Source of the DNA: Stratiolaelaps scimitus
Taxonomy: Eukaryota; Arthropoda; Arachnida; Mesostigmata; Laelapidae
Reading direction: 5' to 3'
DNA: 64,000 nt
Assembly: GCA_019614645.1 (NCBI GenBank)
Contig: JABWDB010000001.1
Span: 7,686,001 to 7,750,000, forward strand
In this document: positions 48,000 to 61,169 of the stretch, piece after piece
Position numbering within the stretch: the stretch's first letter is position 1
Layout: each line of letters begins with the position of its first letter
Made by a program: the position numbers and the translations under genes
The notes under the pieces: generated by a model
What the model saw: only the letters and a program-made list of their open reading frames with translations
Database searches by the model: none
What the model was told of the DNA's origin: nothing

Positions 48000-50900
48000 T
48001 CTTTCACTGTTCCCGCAAACCCCCACGAACGCAATCATCACAAAGCACGACGACCCCCGAGGTCCTGCCGTCTTCACCTAGGCACCGTTCGCCTCACATC
48101 GGATCGTCCACGAGCGTTGTGCTGGTGCACTTTCGCTGCACTCCAATTATTTTCCCTATACAGGGTTCTCCTACGTACACGGTTGGATATGCTGAATGCG
48201 CCGTCCGGTGCACCTTCGTTTGTCCGTCAGCCTTACATCTGCCAACCTAGCGTCTCTTATTATCCCCCAACCACCAGCCCCTCGAGTCGTCCTCCCCTAT
48301 TATTCTCGTCTGGGGTCCTCATCCACGAACCCCCCGTCACGTGGCGGAGAAGCGACGAACGGGAAGGGAGGCGATTGTCGGCAGTCTGACGCTGTTAGCT
48401 CTTCTTCCTCGGAGAAAAAAGATAGTTCGTCTGCTGGCTGCAGCCAATGCTTTGCTCGCAGTCTCGCTCCACCCTTCCGCCGTTCGGGTTTTCTTTCTGG
48501 CGTCACCTTTCGAGCTGCTGCTGCTGCTGTTGCCACGTTGCTGCTACCAGCAACCGCTCGTCCTTGTTCGCTTCGCTTCCCTTCTACCTGCGTCGGCATG
48601 TTCTGGCTGTTGGTCTGGCTTTGTCGCTGCGAGCTGTTCCGACATCCGACACCCTCCGCCAACCCTTTTTTCTTCTCTTTCCCCAAGCAAGCGGTCGACA
48701 GCCGACGCAGGAGGCCACATCACCTTGTCCCAGAATGCCGCTTTATCCGGGATCCCTAGCTCTTGCCCGGCGCACACCCCCAGTCCCGCTCAACGCCGCT
48801 TGGCTGACAAGCAGCGACGGGCTGGGCGGTCACTGCTGTTGTCCCGGTGTCAGCTGTGGTGAGTGCGTCCGTCGCTTCGTCGACCGGAAGTCACCGTTCG
48901 CACCCTCATCCGGCCGACCGTCCTTCCGGCAGGGGCGCTTCCGCCCTTTGGCAGCAGCAGCAGCAACGAGAGCGGCAGGGTAACGCCGGCTGTGACGCTG
49001 GACGACACCCACAACAAGGACAGCACAGGCCACGTATTCGTGCGAAGCGGACAGAGAGCAACCATACACACACACATACCTACCTATCTACCTACTTACG
49101 TTCCCCCATGATGCGCCATCCAAGCCGCAAACAGGGAGTATCATTGAGGGAGAGGGCTGTCGCTGGACTGGGCGCATGTCAGCGCAAGGTTCAAATCGAC
49201 TGCCGCCTCTCGTCATTCTCCTGTAACCAGCCTGCCTTCCCCCTTATTCTCCCCTTTGAAGGAGTCACCATGGACGGACGAACGGAAAGACGGACGAACA
49301 GGCGGTCGTTTGCTCGGTCATACACGTCGACCACTCGGCCGTTGCGAGCGACGGGACAGCTCGATGGCTAGGTTACGCTACGCAACAGCCAAGCACGCCG
49401 TAGCCAACAGCCAAGTATTCAGCTGTGGCGCGAATGTCTGAAGGCCGGGACAGCAGCATCGATGGACGGTCCACGGCGTTGAGGCGGGACGAGGCGCGTG
49501 GCGGGTGTAGTAACAGACGAAATCGAATACACCCGGCGGCGGGCGGCGACGCCGAGCCGCTGTGAGGAGTTTGGCTTCGATCACTTCTCCGATATCTAAT
49601 GACTGCAAGGGAAACGGGAACGCCACAAGCGGAAAATGGCCAGACGTAGATGCGCACAGATGTGCTGCGCCTGCGGCGGCGAGTCCTTTCCTTGCTTTTG
49701 CTACCGTTCTCTTTTACTACTGCCCGCACCAGAACAGACGCACTGGGAGAGAGGCAAGCGGCGAAGTATGCCCCAGAAAGATAGAGAGTTAGTTAGTGCT
49801 AGCTTCAGCCAGCCAGCTAGAAAGCCAAGCAGTAAAGTAGCGAATTGGTGTATTCCTTCTCGTACCCACCTCCCAACACGGCCGCCTCCCGGCGCCAGCG
49901 CGCCCTTCTCGCGCCACCACTCTCGGCCGGCCGCTGATTGTGAGGGTTGTAGATTGTGTACTAATAAGTTGTGGCGAGTGGCTGCGGTCCTGTGTGGACG
50001 ACCTTCTGGACTACTTGGCAAGGTCGAGTCCTTCTTCTCTTCCAGCCAGCTAGCTATCTGGCAAGGCCGAAAAGCTGAAGGGTGCCTTAACAGGATTACG
50101 ATGAAAGACGACAGGAAAAGACAGAGTGGTCAGAGAGGCGAAGTCGGACATGTCAGGATATGATAGAAAAAGTAGATATAACAAAGGAATGACGGGAGCC
50201 GAGGTGAATGAGGATCACCGAACTTTTACCCCGTTGAAGGGGGCTCGATCGGCTCCTGATCGGTGAGATGAAAACTCAAGCAACTTGCTAAGATGGCCAG
50301 GCATCGTAGGCATGAAATTGATGCCGGCAGTGTAGCACATCTGGACCCCCGCGGGACGCAGTCAGTGAGCGTTATGAGAGGATTTAGTTAGAAACATGAC
50401 GAGATTAGTGGCATTACATTAATGGCATTACCACATGATTGATTGCCTCGAACTGGCCGATCACGGCCGATGTCAAAGTCGTAGTCGAACGTGATACTAG
50501 CTACGGTGCTCACTTACAATCAATCAGTTATTCATATGAGTGGTGCTCAGTTTCTAACTAGCTACGCTAATCGCCTCATTGGCCCTAGTACACACACATA
50601 CATACACACACATCATTACAAACGCATACAACGGGCAAAATCTACTAACTAAACAACAATGTCATGATTGTTGACAAAATTGAATCATGTGAGTTTCTAC
50701 TCGACTGGCGCCGAGCTAAACACTGATATGTGCCGCCGTGAAGTCACCCAACTCGACTGTCATCATAGGATTATAGTGCACTCCGCTTGAAAACGATTCA
50801 TCAGTGAGCGACGAATGCTTTCTTGCTTACTTACGCAGCATGTCTAATGTTGCTACACTCAAGCGCAATGGCCGGCCATACATGAGACATGGGACAGAGA

Positions 50901-52660
50901 ACTAGACAGACATACATACAGACCTATATACGAAAACGTCCTTCGTCTTACTCCTTGCTTTCTGCTTACCACAGGAGAGGAAGCAGTGGCAAGATGACCG
51001 ACCTTGGCATCGTTCGAGGCGAGGGGGTAAGCGCGCAACGCCGGCTGCTGGTTCGGCTGTGTAAAAAAGGGTGGCGGTGCCAGCCAACAGTGTGGCCGTG
51101 GCGGTAGTCCATAGAAGGCGGTAGGCAATGCAGGGCATGAGCTGCTTACCCGAAGTAAAGCAGAGATTTGCATTTCTATGGCTCGTCGAGTGGAGTCGGA
51201 CTATGCCGCTTATCCACCGTCCCGACTTCGGTCTAAGCGCGGCTGGCAAGTCCCTTCCTCTTCCTACTACTGCTACTGTGGCTGCTGCTGCTGCGACTAC
51301 TCCAGTACTGTTGGTTTTGCCTGCTGTGCCTCCGGCTAGGAGTGGTCTTAGCGTCATCTACTGTTGGGTAACAATGGATACTTGGCAACGAAAGCAAGTG
51401 AAGCGGTTCAGCACAGCCGAGCAGTAGTCAGGGACGGAGGGGGCTTTTCTTGTGCGATTCTTAAGCCTCATTAACTTGTAAGCATGTTGACCCACCACGA
51501 ATAGCGCCCACAGGGCACGCTTCTCGTAGCGTCGGCAACGTTGCAAAGCGCATTCACCAGGCACTGCCAGAGCTAGCTAAGCGGGCTGACCAGCTAAGCA
51601 CCGAATGACTAAAAGTGTGGAGATCGTCAGGAACCGTCAGGCTGCTGCCGTTCCGCGGGCCTGCGGAAAGGCGGACGGGTCGACGGGCTAGAATGAGGGG
51701 GGGGGGATCTTAAAAGGCGCCATTTACATAGTGTAGGTACCGTAGTAGAAAAGGATGGGTTGCTGGTTCCAAACAAGCTCACATTCACCATCATATTATA
51801 ATACCGGGTACTCGGTGTCCATGTACGCAATGGTCGTTGCCGTGGTCGTCGTCGCCGCCTTGTTCTCCCCGCCACAGTCGCTACGCGACGGTGCTTCGTT
51901 TGATTCTATCCGTGGAGAGGACAAGAGTAATTAGACGCGCTCTGGTGAAATGGCCGCAGCCGTGTCGCATGACTTCTGAACCTTCCTTCTGCGAAAAGCG
52001 ACCTTGTAAGATGTTTGGCCGCTGACGCCGCCGTCGGCCATCTCTCAGCGTTTTCATGTGGACCTTTTAGAGGCGTCCTCCCGACGGCCTGAAGGGTCCC
52101 AGCCCTGGCTGCTGCTTCGAGCCATCGTTGCGCCTCGTCGTTGTCTCTTCAAAGCCACGTCCTGCCCAGAGGGTGCAGGTCTGTCGTGCAATGCATCATC
52201 CTGCACAGTCCCCAGGGGTCAGGCGGGGCGCCTTAGGGTGTGTGTGTGTGTGTGTACGTGGCATTCATTGCGAGGTGGTCTTTATGTCCTTCCTTTCATG
52301 ACCCTAGAGGACCACGAAACACAGCAATCTTCCTATTCAGAATGGCTTCCATTCTGACCCGCCACCAGTCTCCCTTGCTGCGCTTCCTCCACGCCCTTCG
52401 AAGCGCTCCAGAACGCCGCGACGTGAGCTTTTTCTCCCGTGGGAATTTCGTGACCTTCTTCCGACCAGAAGAAGTTTGCGGTTTGAACGAATCTCCTGCT
52501 TCCGCGACGGCCTGTTCCTCTTGCTCTCTTTAACGTTCCTTCTCTCCCAGAAGATAGCGTCCTCGTTCGGTGATGAACCAGCCGCCAGTGGGTCGCTTCG
52601 CGCGATACACACTCAATGCACACGCAATGACGAAGCTTACACAAGGAAATATGTTACTTA
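48000..52660. other. GC-rich block with CAG/GCT runs, no supported gene
   Basis: This block has the same character as the 18-29 kb block: overlapping low-complexity frames on both strands, short (GCT)n near 48513-48530 and (CAG)n near 48953-48965, and (GT)n at 52237-52256. The frame sets at 48196-48983 and 49373-50163 show no recognisable domain. Confidence 0.5.
52237..52256. repeat. (GT)n microsatellite
   Basis: About nine GT units. Confidence 0.85.
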
Positions 52661-55050
52661 GCTCGTTTTGCGCCGTCAAATTCAAAAGCCAGTGGTGGCT
52701 TCAAAAACAGATGTTCGTCCATTTGGTTCATCACGCTATTATGTTAGAGGGGATCAATATAAGTCACAATGCGACAGCGGCCACCTGGGGATCGTCGCAA
52801 TAAAGATTAGGATTCAATTAGGGATCACGACATTTTGTGACTGCATCACACTATCACATCGTGGTCCCACCGAGCGTCTTCTGGAAAATCTAGGTCCCCA
52901 ATTAGTGAACCATAGAAAACATCTTCCTTTATTCCTAGCGGATGAGAGGTCCCTTAGCCGATACCTTCGTCGCTGACGCAAAACGTATCTCAGAGTAGAC
53001 GCCTACTGATAGCTAAAATAAAGGATACTTCATCTACAGGGGCTTCACAATCAAGGTTGTTAAAACTATATTTTTCTCAATATAGCGCGCTCATTACTCG
53101 TAGACGTCTACTTGTATTGTAATTAACATCGTTCATTCAGTAAATAAAGTATGTATAAAAACAATGTATAAATATACTTTTGTTCAACCTAAGCAACTTT
53201 GTGGGTGGAAGGCGTCTACTGGATAGGTTATAGTGTCGAAACTCTAGTATATGCTTTCAGCTACATAGGTTGTTTGCATATTCAAATCATATAGCGTCTA
53301 AGGTCTCATCTGTTGTTCTACAAGGTTGTTCTTACTCTGGCTCCATTCTGACTCTGATACTTTTACGATGAAGCTGGCATGTGGAACCGCTGCCGAAGCG
53401 ATTCGGGGATACAGCACACAATTTAAATAAACCGGATGCTTTCTCGTCGACATTCGACGCTGCCACGACCTCCTTACGATGTGCTCGTCTCGGACACGTT
53501 CGGGTAGCACAGTCCGACGGCGAGCTGGGAAGCGGTCGCCTAGCGACGTCTCATGACTCCCTCCGCTGCCGCCGCCGCCTTTATTGATTCTTTGATTGTG
53601 ATTGACTTGAGCACTACCTCGTTACGAGAAATTAGCGTGGCGATCGTAAGGCGTCGAGTGATTTCGCCCCAACCGGACTAGATTGTGTCTTAGTTTGCAC
53701 TGCTTAGTCGATGTAACTGTTATTGCTGTTGTTGCTGCTGCTGCTGCTGCTCCTGCTGCTGTTGTTTTTGTCGCTACGACCACTAGCTGCATTGCTATCA
53801 TTGATTTGCCTTAGCCCATCGACAGATGAGGTCATTTGTCTAATCGGCATTACAGCAGCTCTCGCCTGTAGCTGAGGTTAGTGCCACCCTCATAAGTAAG
53901 CGGCTACCGCAGGCCGCCCTTCGTTCCCAATCGAGAAAGAGCTACAAGAGCAACAGCAGGAAAAGGGAGAGTAATGTCGTTTATGATCTAATGTTGTTAT
54001 TTATTATTACTATTATTGTTATCCATTTTTCACTCTTTCGCAACTGCCGTTCGCGTCGCTGACGAACTCCATCGCTGCGACCACGGGGCTGTCAACTATT
54101 CCCCTATTCCCACTTTCGACGAAGCGTAACCAACTCGAACAATGGGGATCGAAGAATTTACGAACTAAACGGCCACAATTTGAAACCATGGCTCGTCAAA
54201 GGTGTTTCAGTGTTGAAAGTGCTTAATGATCTAACCAGAAAAAAATTCTCAATGAATCTGTTATTAGAGCGTTACTTATATACAATAGATGAACAATAAA
54301 AGCAATTGATTAGAATCGACTGACAATGACTCAGTGGAACGATGCACCAGGCTGCCGCAGGATCGTTAGCACAACGGCACGATCTCCTGGATTACCGGTA
54401 ACTACGCAGAATGATGAGAGCTGATACGGACGAACGATTTCCTATTGATCATAATTTTATTGAATTCCTTATATTGGAGGCATGCTCTTATTTCATATTG
54501 TGTATCTTAAAATACACAATAATACAGTACAAATTGCTGCGTAACCTGCCGTGACCTTTTTTAAACACTATCTCGAACAGAGATTCATACAATTAGGGGC
54601 AGCAGTTCGTCACAGACGGCATTGACGGGATATATGTCCCTCCCATGCCTTACAATTTGGACCGGATTACTACCTTGGTCAAGCATTGTGGCGAGAGATA
54701 CCCAATGATACGATTGTCCTCATATATACCGATGAGTTGCGACGCATCAGTTAGGTGTTGTGTTAGAGAACTAGTTCAATTTGATACAAGAATTGATTGG
54801 GTTACTCATCAATCGGCACTTCTGCAAGTCACTTTTCGTAAGAACATTTGATGTTGTAACACACTCAAACATAGGTCCATATTAACTATACGCAATATGA
54901 TCCGCATTAAATAAGCCATTATAATTCGATATTCAACCAATAAATAGGACCAATGTGTGGATAATATATCGTGGCGTATTTATGTGCGTACATATTTGTA
55001 GCGCATCTTCTAGATAATAGTAATATAGCAGTAGTATCAGCAGTAAGTGG
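52660..55050. other. AT-leaning stretch, nothing assigned
   Basis: Frequent stops on both strands. It contains a (GCT)n run at about 53730-53763 and AT-rich simple sequence. No gene or element was recognised. Confidence 0.6.
53730..53763. repeat. (GCT)n microsatellite, imperfect
   Basis: GTT/GCT units with one TCC interruption, on the plus strand. Confidence 0.9.
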
Positions 55051-58000
55051 CTCTTAATTCAAGAGTCCTGAGACTGCGGCCGTGGCTTCGGCTTCTTCGG
55101 TCTCTAATCAGGAAGCTGACATCGTCACGTTGTGCTTGTAAAGCCCAACAAAGGCCTTCGTTTCTACATAAGACGCTGCTGGTCGGTCCTATACGATGGC
55201 TTTAGATAGTGGCGGGTGCGTGGCTGGGTGTGTGACAGGGGCGTCGGCGGGATGTTTCAGGGGCAACAGTTTCACTAGTCTCATTGGAGTGGCACTGGGT
55301 TACGGTAGCAGGGACACAGGCAGACACCAGGGATGGATGAGTGGCGGTAGGCGGGCAGTAGTACGGGGGCCGGGAAGCGGTGGCGGTGGTTCGGTTCCTT
55401 AACACAGACGCCGTTGAATGTGGAGTGCGCATAGCACACGCGGTGGAAGCGCAGGCAACAGCGACGGAGGCGATGACCGTAGCCGCCGCTGCAGTAGCAG
55501 CGGCAGGAGGAGACACAAAAGCGCACAATTAAAAACACTCATCTCTGTTGCTCTGTGCGGCGTGGCTCCATCCGGCCTCTTTTTCTCCGTCCTCCTCAAG
55601 GTCCTAATTCCAGTCCCGGAGATCCTTGAGTTGCCCCCATGTGCCCCATGTTTCCCAGCGGCTGCCGGGCGACAGACCGACCGACCGACCGATCTCCCAC
55701 GAAGCAAACTCTCTGCCCAGCAGCAGCAGCAGCAGCAGAAGCACCAACCCCCCATGGCGGTTCCACCAGCTTCGTCGGGTTGGCCCGCTAGTTCTAGCGA
55801 CAAAGAAATTGTGAACAATGAGTGATCCACCGCTGACCTCGTGGACTCCGTTGTATGTGTGGGAGTGGTCGCTGACTAGCTGTATAGGCCCCTTGTTCCC
55901 GACCGCCCTACGGTGTGCGTTCGTCTCGCCGTGTGGGACAGCGGTATGTTGGACGATGAGGGGATGAGAGGCACCGGCCTCTGTCGATCCCGACTCCAGC
56001 CAAAGGGGAAGCGTAGCGAGGGAAACGCCGGGGCTCATTGGGTCGAGCTGTCCTGCCGCACTCCTGAACTCCTACTAAGCTCCTCACCCAGGGACCTGGC
56101 AGCATCACGACAGGCGGAAGCGTCGCGTAAGCACTTCTTTGTAGAGAGCGATGGGGACGGGGCCACGTGCGGAGGGCCAAGAGGGTCTCGGTCAGGGTTT
56201 AAGGGACGAGGGAACAGTGAACAGTAGTCGTCAGTAATATCACCTCTTCTCTCTCCTCTCTCTCTCTCTCTCGCTCTCCCTCTCACTGAGTTTTAGCTAT
56301 CCGCAATAGCCTTTGTCTTCGCCTCAGCGCTCCACCATCAGCAGCACCAGCTAGCACGACCGACTAACACCACCAATGCCGCCGCTATGCTCGGTGCGAC
56401 CATAGGGGCTGGGTTGTTGGTCACTCTGTTAACGACACGGCATTGATCTACTTGGGATGGACTGCAAATGAGGCTTGAATACCACCAGAATACCCACCCG
56501 CCCGCCGACCAGAGGAGCTGGCTAGCTGGTGCTGCTGCTGTGAAGGAAGCAATGGCAGGCCGACAAGGAGCCTCCTGCTGGCCCTCAGCTTTCCCGTCGA
56601 CCCCGCAACTCCGCTCCATCGCTGATCTTCCTGAGTAAGCGCGTCTGTGTCCGCCCTCTTAGACCTTGGCGAACCCTGTACACCCATCGCCTCCGCTACA
56701 GCGACTGGCCAAGCGACGCTCCCAAGTAGCGCTGAACCCGGCCGGGCTAGGTCGCCGGTTCGGCTATCCGCGCCGCTCATGCCGGCGGCGTGTGCTCTGC
56801 TGTGGTGCGGTGGGTTGCCAACAGGCTATCTCTTATCTGGTCTGGGCTTGACGTGGTGGTCGACTTATTCCCACTGCCGGCCTCAGATTAATGGCCTACC
56901 TTCGTGAGTGGAGCCTTCTTTAGCCGCCTTGCACGCAACAGCAGCAGAAGCTGGGCAGCGGCAATGACAGGAGCTTGAGCAACGGCAGTGTTAGCGATGG
57001 CCCACAGCTGCAGCCTCAGCACCGCCATGTTGGGTCAGCTATCCGCTAAATTAGATTTTGCTTTTAGACTAATTTTGCGGCTGGTTCGTCGGCATGTTCT
57101 GCCACTCGACGGCGTGCTCTGTCGCCTCGTCGCCAGCTACAGCCCCTACATCTGAGCAGCTAGTGCCACGCGCCGGGTCTTGCAAGCGCGCCAGCCTCGC
57201 TTGCAGGGAGTAACTGGTACTGCTGCTGCTGCGACGGCGGGCGGGTGCTTCTGTTTGTGCGCCGCGTCGTTCGCTCCGCTTCGCTTAAAGAGCGGTGACA
57301 GGCCAATGAATTGGCGAGTCAAAGGGGGAAGAAATCTACGCAGACAAAAGGAAGCCATGGGTTCGTCGCTGGCTAGGACGGCGTGTCAGACTATTTGCGC
57401 GTGGACCGTTGGCGATGGACGGACAAGCGCTGGGGGCGACAGCCAACGAGTTGTCGCTTACGCTGAAGCCCCTGCTAGCTTGACACCACCACCACCGCCG
57501 CCGTCGTCGTCGCTACCTCCCGCATCGCCGCTTTAGTTGCTGCTAAACGCAGCCAGCCATTCGCTACAGCTGCTTGTCCAGCTTCTAAGACACTCTCTCT
57601 CTCTGCTTCGTATGTAACTCGCGTCGTCATCTCTTCTTGATTTCTATTCTTCTCCTTCTTTTCAATCTGTACCCTTCATTTGTCCCGGGTAGAAGACGTC
57701 TATCTGTTGTTGCTGTTGTTATTGTTGTTGCTGTTGCTGTATGTGTTACTGGCAGCATCGGTGCCGGTTGGGTTCTGCAAGCGCAATGCATATACCACTT
57801 CATTACAATTACAACAGGTCTATCGCTACACGAGCAGCCTAGCCAGCAGCAAGTGGGCCCACCCAAGTGGGTATTGGCTGCTGCTGCTGCTGCCTCCTGG
57901 CAGCCGTGGTGATGCTGGTGATGTTGACGGTAGTGGTAGCGAGCACCACCAAGAGCGAGAGGAATATATCAGCAATACCCTATCGCATTCGAGCGAATCG

Positions 58001-60790
58001 AAGTGAGGCAAGGCAAAGCAGAAAAGCTACCGCAGAAGGAGGTGGGGAGCCAAAGAATTCGATGTGGTCCGAGCTGCTGGCTGCGTCCGCGTGCGAGCCA
58101 ACCAGCGCGCGCAAGCCCATTGGTAGCCCAAGCCATTGGGAAGGCATCGCCATTGGGAGGACTTAGCCAAAGTAAGGCAGACAGTCAGTCAGCCAGCCAG
58201 GTATTCGCCAGCTAGCTGGCAGCATGCAGCCCACGCCGATGGCCGCAAAGGGAACTCCTCGTCTGGCGGCCTCTGCCAGCCACGGGAATGGTTGCTCATT
58301 CTTGCCGCTCTCCCGTTCTTGCCTGCCGAAATCCCTTTGCCCCAACTGCAATTCAAAGTCTCCCGAGTCGTTTGGAAGCCCGTTCTGCCTTGGCCGATCA
58401 CCGGAAACGTCAGGGGGAGGAGAAATGGCGGTAGAGAGCTACGCGGATGGCGGGGGGCCGTGCCGCCGCTGGTACCGCCGACGCAAAGTCGCTCAAAGGA
58501 ACAGGACGGTGCGGGACGCCGTCTGCTGAAGGGAAGAACCAACCCTTCTTTGAAGGGCTGCGAGCGAGACAGCGGAGGCGGCGGCTGGAGCGGCGGAGGC
58601 GGATCGGCCGCATCGACAGCACACGAGCAGCACGAGAGAACTCGAACGAGAGAATGGGAGTGAGTGACCGAGCAAGCGGGAGGGAGAATCGCGCCAATTC
58701 CGACTTTACAGATCATTGCTCCAACCCCACTACTACTACTAGTAGTACTGGCACCACCGACACCGCCACTGCTACCACCGCCACCACCACCAGCATCAGA
58801 ACCCACGTCCTTGCTCTCAAATACCAAACCAATCTGCTAGTTCTCCATGCGGCAGTCGCTGACGTCTTTCGCCTGGCGCGATCGGTCGCAAATGTCTGCA
58901 GACAACCGGTAACGCCGTTGCTGACTTCGGTCGACGAGTTCTTCTGTGGGCTTTTTTTTGCTCTCGGACCACTGACTAGCTCCCAAACTTATAGTCATCG
59001 GGTGAGTCGTTAACAGTCATAGATTCAGTCAGTGATGGAAGCAGCAACAGCAGCACAGTACAAAATCAGGTTACACTTGTATTACGGTAACTCGTATGAC
59101 ACTCGTTGAACTCGTTCAACTGAGCGAAGATTGGTTCTTGCGAAGGCCCCTCGATCCTCGTCAGCATACCGCGACGACGACGATGATGACGACAACGATG
59201 ATAAACCTTTGACTCTACAAAGGCGCGTCTTTTCTCAGGATTAGTATCTCATCTTACTCTCATTTTCCAATATAGTTCTTGTTTGCTGGCCTAGTACGCT
59301 CTTGGTAAACTTGACCAGAAGTGAGCTTTGCAAGCTGCTGCGAGACTTCGGGAGTTTTGTGGGGGGACACTTCTTCGGGGGTCTTGTGACGTCGCTTCGG
59401 ACACATGTGCGTCATCGTAGGCTGAGCTTCAACAGTGAACGCGCCCGCCCCATTTTTTTATTGTGGCGAAGCCCTTGTCTGTCAGCATGCCCGGGACGAA
59501 GGACGCCGCTATGGTATTTTGACATCGGTGGAAGCGACATTCTGTTGCGGGCCACGCTCTGCTGTCACTATTGCTGCTACTGCCGCCGCCGGCGCCGCCA
59601 CCAAAGCTGTCGCGACTGTTCTTGCTACTCGTTTCAAGGGCACTGCCGCATGTATGTAAGTGACAGGCACTTGTCATACGAACTTGGTCACATTCGATTA
59701 GCCGAGAAACAGGAAGCCGGCAACACCACCCATGGGAAGGCACGCAAATAATGCATGCAAATAACTTCAAGGGAGAGCGAGAGAGAGAGGAACAGAGCGC
59801 GGCTATATATGGACAAACAATGTAGTGCGGGATACCATTTTCTAGAACTCGGAATTCGCATGGAAGTCTGTCTGCCTACTGTCGTCCGTAGTCCGTAGTA
59901 GGAGTTGACGTAGCTGTTGCTGCCCATAACGACCGACCACTCGACCATATACTACAATGTGTACCATTAGTAACAACAGAGGGTGAGTCGAAGGAGCGTA
60001 GGAATGAGGCAAACTTTTATTTCGATAACTACAGGAAGGGGCGTCTCTCGTCCATCTCCCCTCAAGAAAAATGGATATGGCACATTGGCACCTGAAGTAC
60101 TTGTGAGGTCGCTGGCCGTCTCTCGAATAAGAGGACGGCCATTTCAGAAATGAGTTTGCGATAGCGTTTGAATTAGGGCCGACGGCTCGGCCGACGTTGG
60201 ACCGTGGCTCGGACGGCGGTTCGAGCGGTGAGGAAGCGAAGTCGGGGCTGTTAATGCTGACACCGTCGCAGCAGCCGTACCAGCAGCAGCAGCAGAAGCG
60301 AAAGTTAGTCTCAGTCAGCCCAGTAGCTTGCTAGCTTCGCCGGGCGGTTCTTCGCTATAAGAACACACGGACGTTAGTCTATGTGAGACGGTGAAAGCTG
60401 GCCGGAAAGACTATAGGATAGGCAGAGCTCGGAGCGAGGCAATAAGTCTAATCTTAAATGAAACTTCCGTCGGGTCGTATCCGGATTGCGCTCAACCGGC
60501 GTCGTCCAGGTTGGCAGTGCAAAAGCAGCAGCAGCAGCTCTACCGCCAGCGACGACGTCAAAGCAGCAAGAGGCGAAGCACTCGCAGCAGCGGTGGTCAT
60601 AGCAGTGCGGCAGCAGAGGTGGTGTTAGTAATCGCTTCGTTTTCGCAAAAGTACAGGCCCGTTTCTCCTGCGAGAAGAGAAATTGCTGCCGAGAGAACCA
60701 CTGTCCACGGGGATAGTGTATCTACACTGCAATGTACAGTTGCCAGGTTTGCGGCGTGCGTTTGGCAACGTGCATTCGTTTAAATCATTC
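55050..60790. other. GC-rich block with CAG/CCG runs, no supported gene
   Basis: Frames up to 212 codons (minus strand 58189-58827) overlap several others. They are Gly/Ser/Pro/Ala-rich because of ACC/GGT and GCC repeats near 58740-58800. (CAG)7 lies at 55718-55738, (TTG/CTG)n at about 57700-57740, and (CAG)n at about 60282-60296. No domain was recognised. Confidence 0.5.
55718..55738. repeat. (CAG)7 microsatellite
   Basis: Seven perfect CAG units. Confidence 0.9.
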
Positions 60791-60977
60791 ACTCACTAAG
60801 ATGGGAAAGGGCTGCGTTCGTCGTGTCAACAACAATTGTGTGATATACAATTCACTTATGTCTAAACCTGTGGACTATTCGTTTAAGTGCCTGTGTCTAT
60901 TATTTTAATATTAAAAAAATTAATTTACTAACATGATAGTGCCATAGAAACGATGGAAGCCTCGTGTAAACTGAGTC

Positions 60978-61006
<29 letters not shown>

Positions 61007-61008
<2 letters not shown>

Positions 61009-61039
61009 TAACAAAAAACGAAATCAACACAAAATAGTG

Positions 61040-61083
<44 letters not shown>

Positions 61084-61166
61084 ATATATATATATATATA
61101 TATATATATCTATATATATATATATATATATCGCACTGTTTTGTGTTGATTTCGTTTTTTGTTAAT
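61007..61166. repeat. 160-bp near-perfect palindrome built around (TA)n
   Basis: The non-TA arms 61007-61042 and 61131-61166 are 36 bp each and complementary except at one position, which is a G-U pair in a plus-strand transcript. The core 61043-61130 is (TA)n with TATCTATA interruptions and is itself self-complementary. A further (TA)n run abuts the left side at 60979-61004. Confidence 0.9.
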
Positions 61167-61169
61167 GAT

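Noticed and set aside
48196..48983. Overlapping 170-190-codon plus-strand frames
   Set aside because: All three plus frames and a minus frame are open at once because stop codons are rare in this GC-rich DNA. Compositions are repeat-driven.
49180..49200. B-box-like GGTTCAAATCG suggesting a tRNA gene
   Set aside because: No A box at the right distance and no cloverleaf could be formed.
58189..58827. 212-codon minus-strand frame
   Set aside because: Gly/Ser/Pro-rich translation of GCC/ACC repeats, overlapped by several equally open frames on both strands. No domain or splice evidence.
60953..61165. 70-codon Tyr/Ile-repeat frame
   Set aside because: Translation of the (TA)n palindrome.
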